From positions 3,826,001-3,890,000 of the forward strand of contig NZ_CP121679.1 of NCBI RefSeq assembly GCF_029760895.1: a stretch of DNA of 64,000 nucleotides, written 5' to 3'. The DNA comes from Ancylobacter sp. WKF20. Its GTDB lineage: Bacteria; Pseudomonadota; Alphaproteobacteria; Rhizobiales; Xanthobacteraceae. This document shows positions 19,880 through 28,776 of this stretch, one piece after another (within the stretch, counting starts at the first letter, position 1; every line of letters begins with the position of its first letter). The position numbers were made by a program, and so were the translations under genes. The notes beneath the pieces were generated by a model. It was not told where the DNA came from, ran no database searches, and saw nothing but the letters and a program-made list of their open reading frames with translations.

Positions 19880-20056
19880 ATGCCCTACTCCAACTGCTAT
19901 CCCCACCGCGTGTCCGCTCGCCTTAGCGTCCAGGACATGAAGACGATAACTGAGATTGGCCGTCAGCTCGGCCATCAAGGGTCTGTTCCCTTCACAGACG
20001 TGATCCGCTTCCTTTTGGCCGATTGGTCCAGCCGTCAGCGCGGTGGCGCGTCGTAA
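19880..20056 (+). CDS. Small ribbon-helix-helix (Arc/CopG-like) protein
   Basis: 58 residues from an ATG with GAGG a few bases upstream. The pattern HRVSARLSVQDMKTITEIGR, then a turn and SVPFTDVIRFLLADW, matches the beta-strand/helix/helix layout of RHH DNA-binding proteins (strand with alternating residues, then two helices, the second preceded by a helix-capping Ser/Pro-Thr). Such proteins are plasmid or island regulators and antitoxins. No toxin gene is seen next to it. A broken paralogue lies just upstream. The function is inferred from pattern only. Confidence 0.55.
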   Translation: MPYSNCYPHRVSARLSVQDMKTITEIGRQLGHQGSVPFTDVIRFLLADWSSRQRGGAS

Positions 20057-20353
20057 CCGCCTTCACCCGCTGATTGCCCCGCAGGCATTCCATGACGACG
20101 CGGGCGGGCGTCAACGAATTTCATGCGCAAGGGAGGCAATCCATCGGAGATCGGGACCAAGGGCAACCCGGCTGCTCATCAACCCGCAAGTCTCCCAGGG
20201 GAAGCATTTCGCCCCGGTGGCGGTAAATGCTAGAGGGCGTCAGAGCGCCATGGAGCCTGCAGGCGGCCGTTTGATCTTTCGGCGCAAGGGGCGGAGGCGG
20301 GCATCGTAGAATGGATGCCCACGAGGCTCCCTGGCGATCTGTGAGGCTGTACG

Positions 20354-20656
20354 TCAGGCCGCTCGCTGCGTGCCCAGCCGTCCGATCATCTTGTACACGG
20401 AAGCCGTGAGGCTGGCCTCCAGTAACTCGATCTCTCGCAAATGGCTGTCGATGGCGACCCAAGCGCCTCGTTTGTCCGACACGAAGGACAAAGTGTAGCT
20501 CTCGGCTCCCTGGACCTGCCAAAACAGGTAGGCGCAGACGGAAGGCGTTCCGTCTTCAGCGACGTTGACCTCCAATTGCCAGCCGGGAAGGTCGGCGCGA
20601 AGGATTTCCACGGCAGCTGTGACAGCGGAAGCGGAAGGGTTAACAGCGGTAGGCAT
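20354..20656 (-). CDS. Hypothetical island protein
   Basis: 100 residues from ATG 20656, chosen because AGGA lies 8 bases upstream; the frame remains open to an ATG at 20725 that would add 23 residues. Small, mixed alpha/beta, with WQLEVNVAEDGTPSVCAYLFWQ and YTLSFVSDKRGAWVAID suggesting an antiparallel sheet, followed by a helix (REIELLEASLTASVYKMI). No family recognised. Downstream of the integrase gene on the same strand, about 170 bp away. The 297 bp between this gene and the RHH-like gene (20057-20353) show nothing convincing. Confidence 0.5.
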   Translation of the reverse strand: MPTAVNPSASAVTAAVEILRADLPGWQLEVNVAEDGTPSVCAYLFWQVQGAESYTLSFVSDKRGAWVAIDSHLREIELLEASLTASVYKMIGRLGTQRAA

Positions 20657-20824
20657 GTCGTTGATCCTCATATTAGAGAGGATCGAGCGTAGCTCATACG
20701 CATTGTGCCGAATAAGGCGCTGCATGAGAGATAGATATAGTAAGTACCTCTGTTGAGTTTGCTACGCATCAAAATTATCAAGCGCTTATATGAAATTCCT
20801 GACCTTGGAGTTTGCTATAGTGCG

Positions 20825-22522
20825 TCAATTTGACTGCACTGCTGGCTCTTTCGTGGAGAACTTGGGAAATCGCCCCAGCGCGATCGACATGGCTTTGATG
20901 GTCACGCCGCCGTAGGTCTCGCCCTCGGTTCTCGGCGCGTGGCCCTGAATGGCGTCGAGCGTCCGCTGCTCAATGCCAACCTCGCCGCCGAGTGCTTTGA
21001 AGGTATGCCGCCAGCCATGGTTTGGCTGCACATTCGGATCCGTTACGACCTTCCGCACCTCATCGGTTATGACCCGCTTTGCATACTGCCACGATGCCCG
21101 CTCAGTGCCCGACCACATGAACAGGAAACCGGCTGGGGCGGATTGCACGAACTCAACGAAACCAAGCTCTATAAGGTGCGGATGCAGCGGGACCGTTCGC
21201 ATTTGCCTACTCTTCACCGTAACCGCCTCGGGCGTGATGGTCATGACCCAGCATTCGCCATCCCGCCAGACATCCTGCTTACGCAGCTGAACCATTTCCC
21301 CGACGCGTGCTCCAGTATAGGCGCAGAGCCACGGAACCCAGCGACTAAGCGCGAACCGCTGTGGTGGCTTTCCTGGCTCCTTCTTGGCGTTGAGGGCGGC
21401 AGAGAGGATCAAGCTCGCTTCCTCTTCGGTGAACCACGGTTGTCGGACCTTCTGCTTACGCGCCGACTTCATGGTGACCTTCTCGGCAGGATTTTCGGTT
21501 AGCTTCAAGTTGTCGACGGCCCAACCGAAGATGCTCTTGAGGCCCGCGAGGTAGCTGTCTTTTATGGTCTTTGCGCTTAGCGGCTTGCCCGTGGTCGGGC
21601 TCGGCGTGGACACCATGTGATCCTTGAAGCGCACGATGTCCTCGGCGGACACCCTGGCCGCGTCGTCATGCCCAATGAAGGTGATGAGGCGCTCCAGCGC
21701 GGTGCCGTAACCGTCCTTGGTGCTAACCGACCGACCTGCTAACTTTGCCTCTCGCCACCATTCCTCAAAAAGCCGGCGCATGGGCACCGCCGATGCACGC
21801 GCCGGGGATGGAGTGGATGGCTGTTCTGAGGGCTTGAACGAGGGCCCGAACCTCTCTGCTTTGGGATCGGGGCTGTAGTCGCCCCCTGCATTGTTGGAGA
21901 GCTGGACGGTCGCCTGATTGTAGGCCAGGCCGACTTGAAAGAGCAGTTCAGCGCGGCTCTTCTGGTCGACGACGAGGCCGTTCCGGCCAAGAACCTGGTC
22001 CGCAACCGCTCCGAAACGTTGCTCCAGGGCGCGCAGTTGGCGCTCCTCCTTCGTCTCAATGCGGAGAGGCCAGTCCAGTCCGATGGGCTGACCAGCCAGC
22101 GCCGTGGCGTTCACAATCATGGCCATATCCCACAGCTCGATGGGACCAGGATTGTCCTCATGCCTTTCCACCAGCAGGCGGTAAGCTTCCCCAGCCAGTG
22201 CGAGGGTCTGCTTGTGGGTCAGGTGAACGAGTGTGTCGCTCCTGAGTGCGCTGAACACCCGCTCCAGGTGCGCCACAGCGACAGCCTGCCGCTGTTTGGC
22301 TTCCGTGGGTTCCGATGTGCCCAAGGAAAAGCGGATGGATTGCGTCTTCTCGCTGACCCTAATTGAGACGAAGCCGTCGCCTCGGGGCACCTCAAGGGTC
22401 ATTCCCACGAGGCTGGCCTTGAGGTCCTTGGGGATGCGCAGGACAAACTGAGGATTGCGGGTGTCGCTACGACGCACCGGACGTACCATTCGGAAGAGCA
22501 TTGTTACACGGTCCTGTATCAC
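20825..22522 (-). CDS. Tyrosine-type site-specific integrase of the island
   Basis: 565 residues. The N-terminal third is a SAM-like arm/core region typical of alphaproteobacterial long integrases (RNPQFVLRIPKDLKASLVG...). The catalytic domain shows the active-site residues: R in AYTGARVGEMVQLRKQDV, K near TVKSRQMRTVPLHPHL, HxxR as HGWRHTF, H in IQGHAPRTEG, and the nucleophile Tyr in EGETYGG. It catalyses integration and excision at the tRNA-Leu 3' end. The gene's 5' end is only about 65 bp from the tRNA, the usual arrangement. Methionines at 22501 and 22489 are alternative starts; no clear ribosome binding site decides. It looks intact, so the island may still be able to move. Confidence 0.92.
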   Translation of the reverse strand: MIQDRVTMLFRMVRPVRRSDTRNPQFVLRIPKDLKASLVGMTLEVPRGDGFVSIRVSEKTQSIRFSLGTSEPTEAKQRQAVAVAHLERVFSALRSDTLVHLTHKQTLALAGEAYRLLVERHEDNPGPIELWDMAMIVNATALAGQPIGLDWPLRIETKEERQLRALEQRFGAVADQVLGRNGLVVDQKSRAELLFQVGLAYNQATVQLSNNAGGDYSPDPKAERFGPSFKPSEQPSTPSPARASAVPMRRLFEEWWREAKLAGRSVSTKDGYGTALERLITFIGHDDAARVSAEDIVRFKDHMVSTPSPTTGKPLSAKTIKDSYLAGLKSIFGWAVDNLKLTENPAEKVTMKSARKQKVRQPWFTEEEASLILSAALNAKKEPGKPPQRFALSRWVPWLCAYTGARVGEMVQLRKQDVWRDGECWVMTITPEAVTVKSRQMRTVPLHPHLIELGFVEFVQSAPAGFLFMWSGTERASWQYAKRVITDEVRKVVTDPNVQPNHGWRHTFKALGGEVGIEQRTLDAIQGHAPRTEGETYGGVTIKAMSIALGRFPKFSTKEPAVQSN

Positions 22523-22588
22523 GGGCCGGTAAGCGCAACTCTCTGATGGGGCTCAACTTCTTGTCCCATAAGGACAAGAGGAGAGTAG

Positions 22589-22673
22589 TGGTGCCCAGGA
22601 GAGGACTCGAACCTCCACGGTGTTACCCACTGGTACCTGAAACCAGCGCGTCTACCAATTCCGCCACCTGGGC
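22589..22673 (-). tRNA. tRNA-Leu (anticodon CAG)
   Basis: Read on the minus strand the sequence folds as a class II tRNA: acceptor stem GCCCAGG/CCTGGGC, anticodon stem CTGGT/ACCAG with loop TTCAGGT (anticodon CAG), a variable arm between positions about 22615 and 22630, T-arm GGAGG TTCGAGT CCTCT, and an encoded CCA at 22589-22591. The 3' end is the attachment site of the island that lies to its left. The tRNA is intact after integration. Confidence 0.95.
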
Positions 22674-22932
22674 TTATGCCTTGCGGCACGGCGGCGAGAC
22701 ATAGTCGGGTGGCATCCGTCTTGTCAATGTGGGTTTCGCCCGTGTCCCACATGGTCTGGGGAAATCTTTTCCGCCGCTCATCGCCTCTTGTCCGCGCCCC
22801 GTGCCGCCAGAAGGCCGGGAAAGGGCGGTGAGGCGTGTATTTGGTCGACCGGGCGCGCCTGCCGGCTGGACGCTCGCGCGGCGGCGCGGTAATCGTCGCG
22901 CATCCCTTTTGCCGGGCCGGGAGAAACGCGAA

Positions 22933-23961
22933 ATGGTCGACGCCGCCAAAGCCAACGAATTGCCGCTGGAGAGCGAGGCCGAGCTGGCGCGCCGCGCCGC
23001 GCCGATGGACCGGCTCGTCACCATCTATGGCGGCTCCGGATTCGTCGGGCGCCATGTGGTGCGCGCGCTGGCGCGCCAGGGCTGGCGCATCCGCGTCGCC
23101 GTGCGCCGGCCGGACCTTGCCGGCCATCTCCAGCCGCTCGGCGCGGTCGGGCAGATCATGCCGGTGCAGGCCAATCTGCGCTATCCTGCCTCGGTGCTGC
23201 GCGCGGCCGAAGGGGCGGAAGTGGTCATCAACCTCGTCGGCATCCTGCATGAGAGCGGCCGGCAGAGCTTCGAGGCGGTGCAGAGCTTCGGCGCCAAGCA
23301 GGTGGCGCTGGCGGCCAAGGAAGTCGGCGCCCGGCTGGTGCATGGCTCCGCCATCGGCGCGGATGCCGGCTCCGAATCCAGCTATGCCCGCTCCAAGGCG
23401 GCCGGCGAGGCGGCGGCCTTCGAGGCGGTGCCGGGCGCGGTGGTGCTGCGCCCCTCCATCGTGTTCGGCCCCGAGGACAATTTCTTCAACCGCTTCGCCG
23501 CGCTGTCGCGTCTGGCGCCGGCGCTGCCGCTGATCGATGGCGGGCACAGCAAGTTCCAGCCGGTCTTCGTCGGTGATGTCGCGGCGGCCTTCGCCAAGGC
23601 GGTGGACGAGCAGGCGCGCGCCGGCACGGTCTATGAGCTCGGCGGGCCGGAAGTGCTCACCTTCAAGCAGCTCCTCGAGATCACCCTCAAGGAGATCGGC
23701 CGCAAGCGCCTGCTGCTGCCGCTGCCCTCCGCGCTGGCGAGCCTTCAGGCCCGCTTCCTCGAACTGCTGCCCAACCCGATGCTGACCCGCGACCAGGTGA
23801 AGCTGCTCGGCGTCGACAATGTGGTGTCGGAAGCGGCGATCACTGAGGGCCGCACCCTCGAGGGTCTCGGCATCGCCCCGACCGCGCTCGGCGCGGTGCT
23901 GCCGGGCTATCTCTGGCGCTTCCGCAAGGCCGGCCAGTTCACGCGGCCGGAAGCGGCCTGA
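22933..23961 (+). CDS. NDUFA9-like NAD(P)-binding protein (complex I-associated, SDR)
   Basis: 342 residues from ATG 22933, which has GGGAGA 8 bases upstream; the frame extends further up without a better start, and Met at 23005 would also give a complete domain. It has an atypical short-chain dehydrogenase/epimerase fold: VTIYGGSGFVGRHVVRALARQG dinucleotide-binding motif, VVINLVGILHESG, SSYARSKAAGE (the YxxxK pair) and RPSIVFGPEDNFFNRF. This is the bacterial counterpart of mitochondrial complex I subunit NDUFA9, found widely in alphaproteobacteria and thought to support complex I or quinone biosynthesis. It stands alone and ends at a strong terminator. Confidence 0.88.
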   Translation: MVDAAKANELPLESEAELARRAAPMDRLVTIYGGSGFVGRHVVRALARQGWRIRVAVRRPDLAGHLQPLGAVGQIMPVQANLRYPASVLRAAEGAEVVINLVGILHESGRQSFEAVQSFGAKQVALAAKEVGARLVHGSAIGADAGSESSYARSKAAGEAAAFEAVPGAVVLRPSIVFGPEDNFFNRFAALSRLAPALPLIDGGHSKFQPVFVGDVAAAFAKAVDEQARAGTVYELGGPEVLTFKQLLEITLKEIGRKRLLLPLPSALASLQARFLELLPNPMLTRDQVKLLGVDNVVSEAAITEGRTLEGLGIAPTALGAVLPGYLWRFRKAGQFTRPEAA

Positions 23962-23986
23962 GCGGTTCACCCGCCGGACTGAAATG

Positions 23987-24021
23987 AAAAGCCGCCGGGA
24001 GCGCCCTCCCGGCGGCTTTTT
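23987..24021 (+). terminator. Rho-independent terminator after the NDUFA9-like gene
   Basis: AAAAGCCGCCGGGAG pairs with CTCCCGGCGGCTTTTT, a near-perfect GC-rich stem with a CGCC loop and a T run. The A run on the other side makes it work for the convergent uppP gene too. Confidence 0.9.
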
Positions 24022-24043
24022 CGTTGCGCGTAAGGCGGTCGCC

Positions 24044-24850
24044 TCAGCCGACGAGGGCGAGCGCCACCAGCCCGACGCCGCCGACGGCGATTCGCCACCA
24101 GCCGAACGGCGTGTAGCCATGCTTGGAGACGAAGGCGAGCAGGCCGCGCACCACGATCACCGCCGAGATGAAGGCCGCCACGAAGCCGACGCCGATGATC
24201 ACTGCGTCGTCGGCGTTCAGCAGGTTGCGGTTCTTGTAGAGGTCATAGGCGAAGGCGCCGGCCATGGTCGGTAGAGCGAGGAAGAAGGAGAATTCCGCCG
24301 CCGCCGGCTTGCTGGCGCCGAGCAGCAGGCCGCCGACGATGGTGGAGCCCGAGCGCGAGGTGCCGGGGATCATGGCGAGGCACTGGATGAAGCCGATCTT
24401 CAGCGCCAGCAGCGGCGGGAAGGCCATGGCGTCGGTGTGGATCGGCTTGATCTTCAGCGTGTCGACCCAGAGCAGCACGATGCCGCCGAGGATCAGCATC
24501 ACGCAGATCAGCGCCGGCGTCTCGAACAGCACTTCCTTGATGAAGCTGTGCAGCAGCACGCCGATCACCGCCGCCGGCAGGAAAGCGATGAGGATACCCA
24601 GCACGAAATTGCGCGATCGCGGGCTCGAAGGCAGCGTGACCAGAACCTTCAGGAAGCGCTGGAAATAGACGGTGATGATGGCGAGCACCGCGCCAAGCTG
24701 GATCACCACCTCGAACACCTTGCCTTGGCTTTCGAAGCCGAGGAAATGCCCGGCGAGCAGGATGTGCCCGGTGGAGGACACCGGGAGAAATTCGGTGAAG
24801 CCTTCGAGAAGGCCAAGCAGGAAGGCTTCGAACAGCGTGCCGAACGACAT
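24044..24850 (-). CDS. uppP: Undecaprenyl-diphosphatase (BacA/UppP)
   Basis: 268 residues with about eight membrane segments. The two active-site motifs are present: [14 protein letters not shown] near the N-terminus and PGTSRSGST in the second half. It dephosphorylates undecaprenyl pyrophosphate on the periplasmic side, recycling the lipid carrier for peptidoglycan and polysaccharide synthesis, and confers bacitracin tolerance. The open frame extends 34 codons upstream, but family members start just before this motif, so Met at 24850 is preferred although its ribosome binding site is weak. It converges on the NDUFA9-like gene. Confidence 0.93.
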   Translation of the reverse strand: MSFGTLFEAFLLGLLEGFTEFLPVSSTGHILLAGHFLGFESQGKVFEVVIQLGAVLAIITVYFQRFLKVLVTLPSSPRSRNFVLGILIAFLPAAVIGVLLHSFIKEVLFETPALICVMLILGGIVLLWVDTLKIKPIHTDAMAFPPLLALKIGFIQCLAMIPGTSRSGSTIVGGLLLGASKPAAAEFSFFLALPTMAGAFAYDLYKNRNLLNADDAVIIGVGFVAAFISAVIVVRGLLAFVSKHGYTPFGWWRIAVGGVGLVALALVG

Positions 24851-25135
24851 GGAGGCGATGTTCCGGGCGAGGAAGGCGGGGAGGGCGCGAGGCGCCGGGC
24901 GGGTCCGGTAACGGATGGCGCGCATCCTGTCCGCTTCGCCCGCCACAATCAACGTGCCGCAAAGGGAGGCGCGGCGGCTTTTCCCCGCGCCGCGCTCGCG
25001 CTAGGAGCGTGAACGGGGAAGAATCGCGCGCCGGCGCAGGCCTGCCCCTGCGCGAACACGATTCCGCCCCAGAGCAGGGCTCCTTTAACCCCCGGTCGGC
25101 GTTGTAGGCTTATGCAACGTTGGGAGAGATTTCAG

Positions 25136-25969
25136 ATGAAGAGGGTTTTGGCGGGCGCAGCTTTCCTGCTGCTGGCGCTCGGCGGGTCGGCTTTCGCCCA
25201 GCAGCGGGGATTCGTCACCACCGACGTTAATCTGCGGGCGGGCCCCAGCACCGGCTATCCGGTAGTGGTGGTGCTGGAGGGCGGCACGCCGCTCGGCATC
25301 TATGGCTGTCTCGACGATTACAGCTGGTGCGACGTGGACTGGCGCGGCGCCCGCGGCTGGATCGCGGCGCGCTACCTCGAATATGACTATGGCGGACGCC
25401 GGGTGGAGTTCGCGCCCTATGCCCCGACCATCGGCGTGCCCATCGTCGCCTTCAGCTTCGGCGATTATTGGGGCCGCTATTATCGCGGCCGGCCATGGTA
25501 TTCGAGCTATGACCGCTGGGGCCCGCCCCCGCCGCGCGGCGGCTATTACGGCCCGCCTCCCGGCCCCGGCTATCGCCCGCCGCCGCCGCCGCCGGTCTAT
25601 GGTGGACCGGGTTACGGCGGTCCCGGCTATGGTGGCCCCGGCTACGGCGGTCCCGGTTATGGCGGGCCTGGCTATGGTGGACCCGGCTATGGCGGGCCGG
25701 GCTATCGCCCGCCGCCGCAGGGCAACTGGAACGGGCGTCCGCCGCAGGGTGGTCCTCCGCCGCAGCAGCGTCCGCCTCAGGGTGGCCCGCCGCCGCAGGC
25801 GCAGCCGCCCCAGCAGCGCCCGCCGCGCGCCCAGCCGCAGCCTTCCGCGCCGCCGCCGCAACAGCAGCAGCGTCCGCCGCGCAACCCGCCCCAGGGCCAG
25901 CAGCAGCGCCAGCCGCAGGGCAGCAGCCCCTGCGAGCGCAACCCGAAGCTGTCCATGTGCGAGAACTGA
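25136..25969 (+). CDS. Secreted bacterial SH3-domain protein with Pro/Gly/Tyr-rich tail
   Basis: 277 residues from ATG 25136 (GGGAGAG upstream). A Sec signal peptide (MKRVLAGAAFLLLALGGSAFA) is followed by an SH3b domain (VTTDVNLRAGPSTGYPVVVV to GWIAARYLEYDY, about 25-85), which usually binds cell wall. The rest is low complexity: WGRYYRGRPWYSSYDRWGPPP, seven exact GGPGY repeats, then long Pro/Gln runs, and the last residues carry two Cys (SPCERNPKLSMCEN) that could form a disulphide. Probable periplasmic or cell-envelope protein. No function beyond wall binding can be assigned. Confidence 0.82.
   Translation: MKRVLAGAAFLLLALGGSAFAQQRGFVTTDVNLRAGPSTGYPVVVVLEGGTPLGIYGCLDDYSWCDVDWRGARGWIAARYLEYDYGGRRVEFAPYAPTIGVPIVAFSFGDYWGRYYRGRPWYSSYDRWGPPPPRGGYYGPPPGPGYRPPPPPPVYGGPGYGGPGYGGPGYGGPGYGGPGYGGPGYGGPGYRPPPQGNWNGRPPQGGPPPQQRPPQGGPPPQAQPPQQRPPRAQPQPSAPPPQQQQRPPRNPPQGQQQRQPQGSSPCERNPKLSMCEN
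25601..25705 (+). repeat. Seven 15-bp coding repeats (GGPGY)
   Basis: Seven in-frame copies of a 15-bp unit inside the SH3-domain gene each encode GGPGY. Third-position variation between copies shows that selection or age has kept the protein motif while the DNA diverged. Copy number could vary between strains. Confidence 0.9.
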
Positions 25970-26212
25970 GCCGCGCGGCAAGGATCAACGCCCCCTCGTG
26001 AGGGGCCTAAAGGCAAGCCCGGGCCGGGAGGTCCGGGTTTGCGCATCAGGGTGCCGTCGCACACTTGAAATAATCGGGCCGCTCCTGTAGAGGGTGCGAC
26101 CTTCCCGAACTGCCCGGCCACTAGGGCTGCCGTGGCGGTTCGAATGCTCACACTAGCTTGAGCCGGAACCTCTCCTCAGCGGGAGCGTCGCCGGCCGTGG
26201 AGATCGAGCCAA

Positions 26213-26413
26213 ATGCCCAAGATGAAGACCAAGTCCGGAGCGAAGAAGCGCTTCAAGCTCTCCGGAACCGGCAAGGTGATCATGGCCCAGGCGGGCAAGC
26301 GCCATGGCATGATCAAGCGCACCAACAAGCAGATCCGCGATCAGCGCGGCACCACGGTCATGTCCGAGCGTGATGCCTTCAATGTTCGCAAGTTCTATCT
26401 GCCCAACGGCTGA
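26213..26413 (+). CDS. rpmI: 50S ribosomal protein L35
   Basis: 66 residues, full length, typical bL35 start [20 protein letters not shown] and the basic [19 protein letters not shown] segment. Component of the large subunit. It forms an operon with rplT 33 bp downstream; infC is not next to it here. Upstream (26013-26042) a GCAAGCCCGG/CCGGGTTTGC hairpin lies in the leader and could be part of L20 autoregulation, which is only a guess. Confidence 0.97.
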   Translation: MPKMKTKSGAKKRFKLSGTGKVIMAQAGKRHGMIKRTNKQIRDQRGTTVMSERDAFNVRKFYLPNG

Positions 26414-26446
26414 CGCCAGCCTTAGCCAGGACCAGGAGAAAATCCC

Positions 26447-26815
26447 ATGGCACGTGTCAAGCGCGGCGTAACTTCCCACGCCAAGCACAAGAAAGTGCTC
26501 AAGGCGGCGAAGGGCTATTTCGGCCGCCGCAAGAATACCATCCGCGTCGCGAAGCAGGCGGTCGAGAAGGCGCAGCAGTACGCCTATCGCGACCGCAAGG
26601 TGAAGAAGCGCAATTTCCGCGCGCTCTGGATCCAGCGCATCAACGCGGCCACCCGTGAGCTCGGCTTCACCTATGGCCGATTTATCGACGGTCTCGGCAA
26701 GGCCGGGATCGAGGTCGACCGCAAGGTGCTCTCGGATATCGCCATCCACGAGCCCGCCGCTTTCGCGGCGCTGGTCGAGCAGGCCAAGGCCGCGCTGGAA
26801 AAGCAGGCCGCCTGA
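26447..26815 (+). CDS. rplT: 50S ribosomal protein L20
   Basis: 122 residues, full length. Starts [29 protein letters not shown], the conserved bL20 N-terminal extension that binds 23S rRNA, and ends in a globular domain. Needed early in large-subunit assembly and, in studied bacteria, a repressor of its own operon. AGGAG precedes the ATG. Second gene of rpmI-rplT, followed by a terminator. Confidence 0.97.
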   Translation: MARVKRGVTSHAKHKKVLKAAKGYFGRRKNTIRVAKQAVEKAQQYAYRDRKVKKRNFRALWIQRINAATRELGFTYGRFIDGLGKAGIEVDRKVLSDIAIHEPAAFAALVEQAKAALEKQAA

Positions 26816-26847
26816 TCTTCCCGTCTCTGTCGGGACCAAAATCTGGG

Positions 26848-26877
26848 AAGCCCCGCGCGCAAGCGTTGGGGCTTTTC
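26848..26877 (+). terminator. Rho-independent terminator of rpmI-rplT
   Basis: AAGCCCC...GGGGCTT stem with extra GCGC/GCGT pairing and a TTTT tail, 33 bp after the rplT stop. Confidence 0.85.
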
Positions 26878-26960
26878 GCGTTGTGGCGTGTCGCGTTGGC
26901 CCTTTGCGCTACCGGCTCAGCCCGGTATAAGCCGCCCAGCTATCGCCGAGACGACGTCAG

Positions 26961-27047
26961 GACCGGGCTCTACCCGGCCATCCACACCTTCTCCGGGTTC
27001 TGTTCCGGCTGAAGACGTGGATCCCCGGGCCGAGCCCGTGGCTGATG
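26961..27047. repeat. Dispersed palindromic intergenic repeat, degenerate type-B copy
   Basis: GACCGGGCT..ACCCGGCCATCCAC and GTGGATCCCCGGGCCGAGCC form the two arms, as in the better copies at 40234, 45385 and 57875. It fills most of the rplT-pheS intergenic region. Confidence 0.65.
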
Positions 27048-27085
27048 TTTGCTGCGTTACCTCTGTTCAGCCGAGAAGAACGATC

Positions 27086-28186
27086 ATGTCCGTCGCCACG
27101 CCTCCCGACCTTGCCACGCTGGAGCAGGAGCTTCTTGCCGCCGTCGCGGCCGCCGCCGACGAGGCGGGGCTGGAGGCGGTGCGCATCGCCGCGCTCGGTA
27201 AGAAGGGCTCGGTCTCCGAGCTGCTGAAGAGCCTCGGCGGCATGAGCCCGGACGAGCGCAAGAGCGCCGGCCCGGCGATCAACGGCCTGCGTGACCGGCT
27301 GAACGGCGCCCTCACCGAGCGCCGCGCCGACCTCAAGGCCGCCGCGCTGGCCAAGCGGCTGGAGACCGAGCGCGTCGACGTCAGCCTGCCGGTGCGCGAG
27401 GCGAGCGCCGAACTCGGCCGCGTCCACCCGATCAGCCAGGTCATCGACGAGCTCACCGCCATCTTCGCCGATATGGGCTTCTCGGTCGCCGAAGGGCCGG
27501 ACATCGAAGACGACTTCCACAATTTCACCGCGCTGAACTTCCCCGAGGGGCATCCGGCGCGCGAGATGCACGACACCTTCTACCTGCCCACCAAGGAGGA
27601 CGGCTCGCGCCTCGTGCTGCGCACCCACACCTCCCCGGTGCAGGTCCGCACCATGCTGTCCAAGAAGCCGCCGATCCGCGTCATCTGCCCCGGCCGCACC
27701 TACCGCTCGGACAGCGACCAGACCCACACGCCGATGTTCCACCAGGTCGAGGGCCTCGTCATAGACAAGGGCTCCAATCTCGGCCACCTGAAGTGGATCC
27801 TCGAGGAGTTCTGCAAGGCGTTCTTCGAGGTGGGCAATGTGAAGATGCGGTTCCGCCCGTCCTTCTTCCCCTTCACCGAGCCGTCCATGGAGGTCGACAT
27901 CCAGTGCGACCGCTCCCGCCCCGGCGAGATCCGTTTCGGCGAGGGCTCGGACTGGCTGGAGATCCTCGGCTGCGGCATGGTCCACCCGAACGTGCTGCGC
28001 AATTGCGGGCTCGACCCGGACGAGTATCAGGGCTTCGCCTGGGGCATGGGCATCGACCGCATCGCCATGCTGAAATATGGCATGCCGGATCTGCGCGCCT
28101 TCTTCGAGGCGGATGCGCGCTGGCTCGCCCATTACGGCTTCCGCCCGCTCGACTTCCCGACCCTCGCCGGGGGCCTCAGCGCGTGA
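27086..28186 (+). CDS. pheS: Phenylalanine--tRNA ligase alpha subunit
   Basis: 366 residues from ATG 27086, where the coiled-coil N-terminus ([21 protein letters not shown]) begins; the open frame upstream runs through a repeat and is not coding. Class II aminoacyl-tRNA synthetase motifs are seen: motif 1 region [19 protein letters not shown], motif 2 [24 protein letters not shown], motif 3 [17 protein letters not shown]. It forms an alpha2-beta2 enzyme with PheT that charges tRNA-Phe. The stop codon overlaps the GTG of the next gene (GTGA), so the three-gene unit pheS-hypothetical-pheT is probably one transcript. Confidence 0.97.
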   Translation: MSVATPPDLATLEQELLAAVAAAADEAGLEAVRIAALGKKGSVSELLKSLGGMSPDERKSAGPAINGLRDRLNGALTERRADLKAAALAKRLETERVDVSLPVREASAELGRVHPISQVIDELTAIFADMGFSVAEGPDIEDDFHNFTALNFPEGHPAREMHDTFYLPTKEDGSRLVLRTHTSPVQVRTMLSKKPPIRVICPGRTYRSDSDQTHTPMFHQVEGLVIDKGSNLGHLKWILEEFCKAFFEVGNVKMRFRPSFFPFTEPSMEVDIQCDRSRPGEIRFGEGSDWLEILGCGMVHPNVLRNCGLDPDEYQGFAWGMGIDRIAMLKYGMPDLRAFFEADARWLAHYGFRPLDFPTLAGGLSA

Positions 28187-28728
28187 TCAAGCCCCCCGTC
28201 TGGTCGACCGAACGCCTGCGTGGGATGGAGACATCCCAGATCAAGCAGCTCCTCGCCAATGCCGAGGCGCGCGGCGTCGCGGACCTTGCCGCCCTGTGCC
28301 AGGAGGTGCTGGACGAGCGCGGCCCCGCCACCCGTAGCCCCACCGCCCGCGCGTCCTCAGGGCGCACGGCCTCCGGTGCATCGAAGCCGTCTGCCGTCAC
28401 GCGCACGACCCGCGGCGGCGTGCGCGAGCTCCACTTTGTCTGCGAGAACGACCGCGGCGTCACCGCCGATGGCGAGCGCTTCTTCTGGACGGGCTACTGG
28501 ATCGTGCCCGAGGACGAGGCGATCAAGGCCGTCGAGGCCGGCGCCAAGCTCGCGCTGCACAAGTCGCGCGCGGACATGTCCTACCGCCAGGGCAAGATCC
28601 GCGATTACCGCATCGCGCCGGAGGATGTCGGCAAGAAGCGCAATGTCGGCATCGAATTCCTGGTCGCCGCCGATGATGAGCCTCTCGCCTGGTCGGGCGA
28701 GGGGGCGGACGAGAAGGGCTACCGGTAG
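28183..28728 (+). CDS. Hypothetical protein encoded between pheS and pheT
   Basis: 181 residues if started at GTG 28183, which overlaps the pheS stop; ATG 28225 is an alternative. The first 75 residues are helical then Ala/Thr/Ser-rich; the rest is a compact domain starting [46 protein letters not shown]. No family recognised and no signal peptide or membrane segment. Position inside the pheST unit with translational coupling suggests co-expression with phenylalanyl-tRNA synthetase; a direct functional link is not shown. Confidence 0.75.
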   Translation: MIKPPVWSTERLRGMETSQIKQLLANAEARGVADLAALCQEVLDERGPATRSPTARASSGRTASGASKPSAVTRTTRGGVRELHFVCENDRGVTADGERFFWTGYWIVPEDEAIKAVEAGAKLALHKSRADMSYRQGKIRDYRIAPEDVGKKRNVGIEFLVAADDEPLAWSGEGADEKGYR

Positions 28729-28776
28729 GCCTGCGATGTCGGTGCATATGAACAAGCGGAACGTTAGGGCTCTCCC

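Larger units (their letters stand above)
13709..22606. mobile_element. Genomic island integrated at tRNA-Leu(CAG)
   Basis: About 8.9 kb between a tRNA-Leu gene and an imperfect copy of its 3' end. A tyrosine integrase gene sits next to the tRNA, as is usual. The stretch is visibly richer in A and T and uses rarer codons than the flanks, and it contains a serine resolvase, an IS3 remnant, an integrase fragment and small RHH-like genes. The cargo is a GHKL-ATPase/nuclease fusion and a MazG-like/HNH pair. There are no conjugation or phage structural genes, so it is an integrative island that is either mobilisable by others or decayed. Confidence 0.75.
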
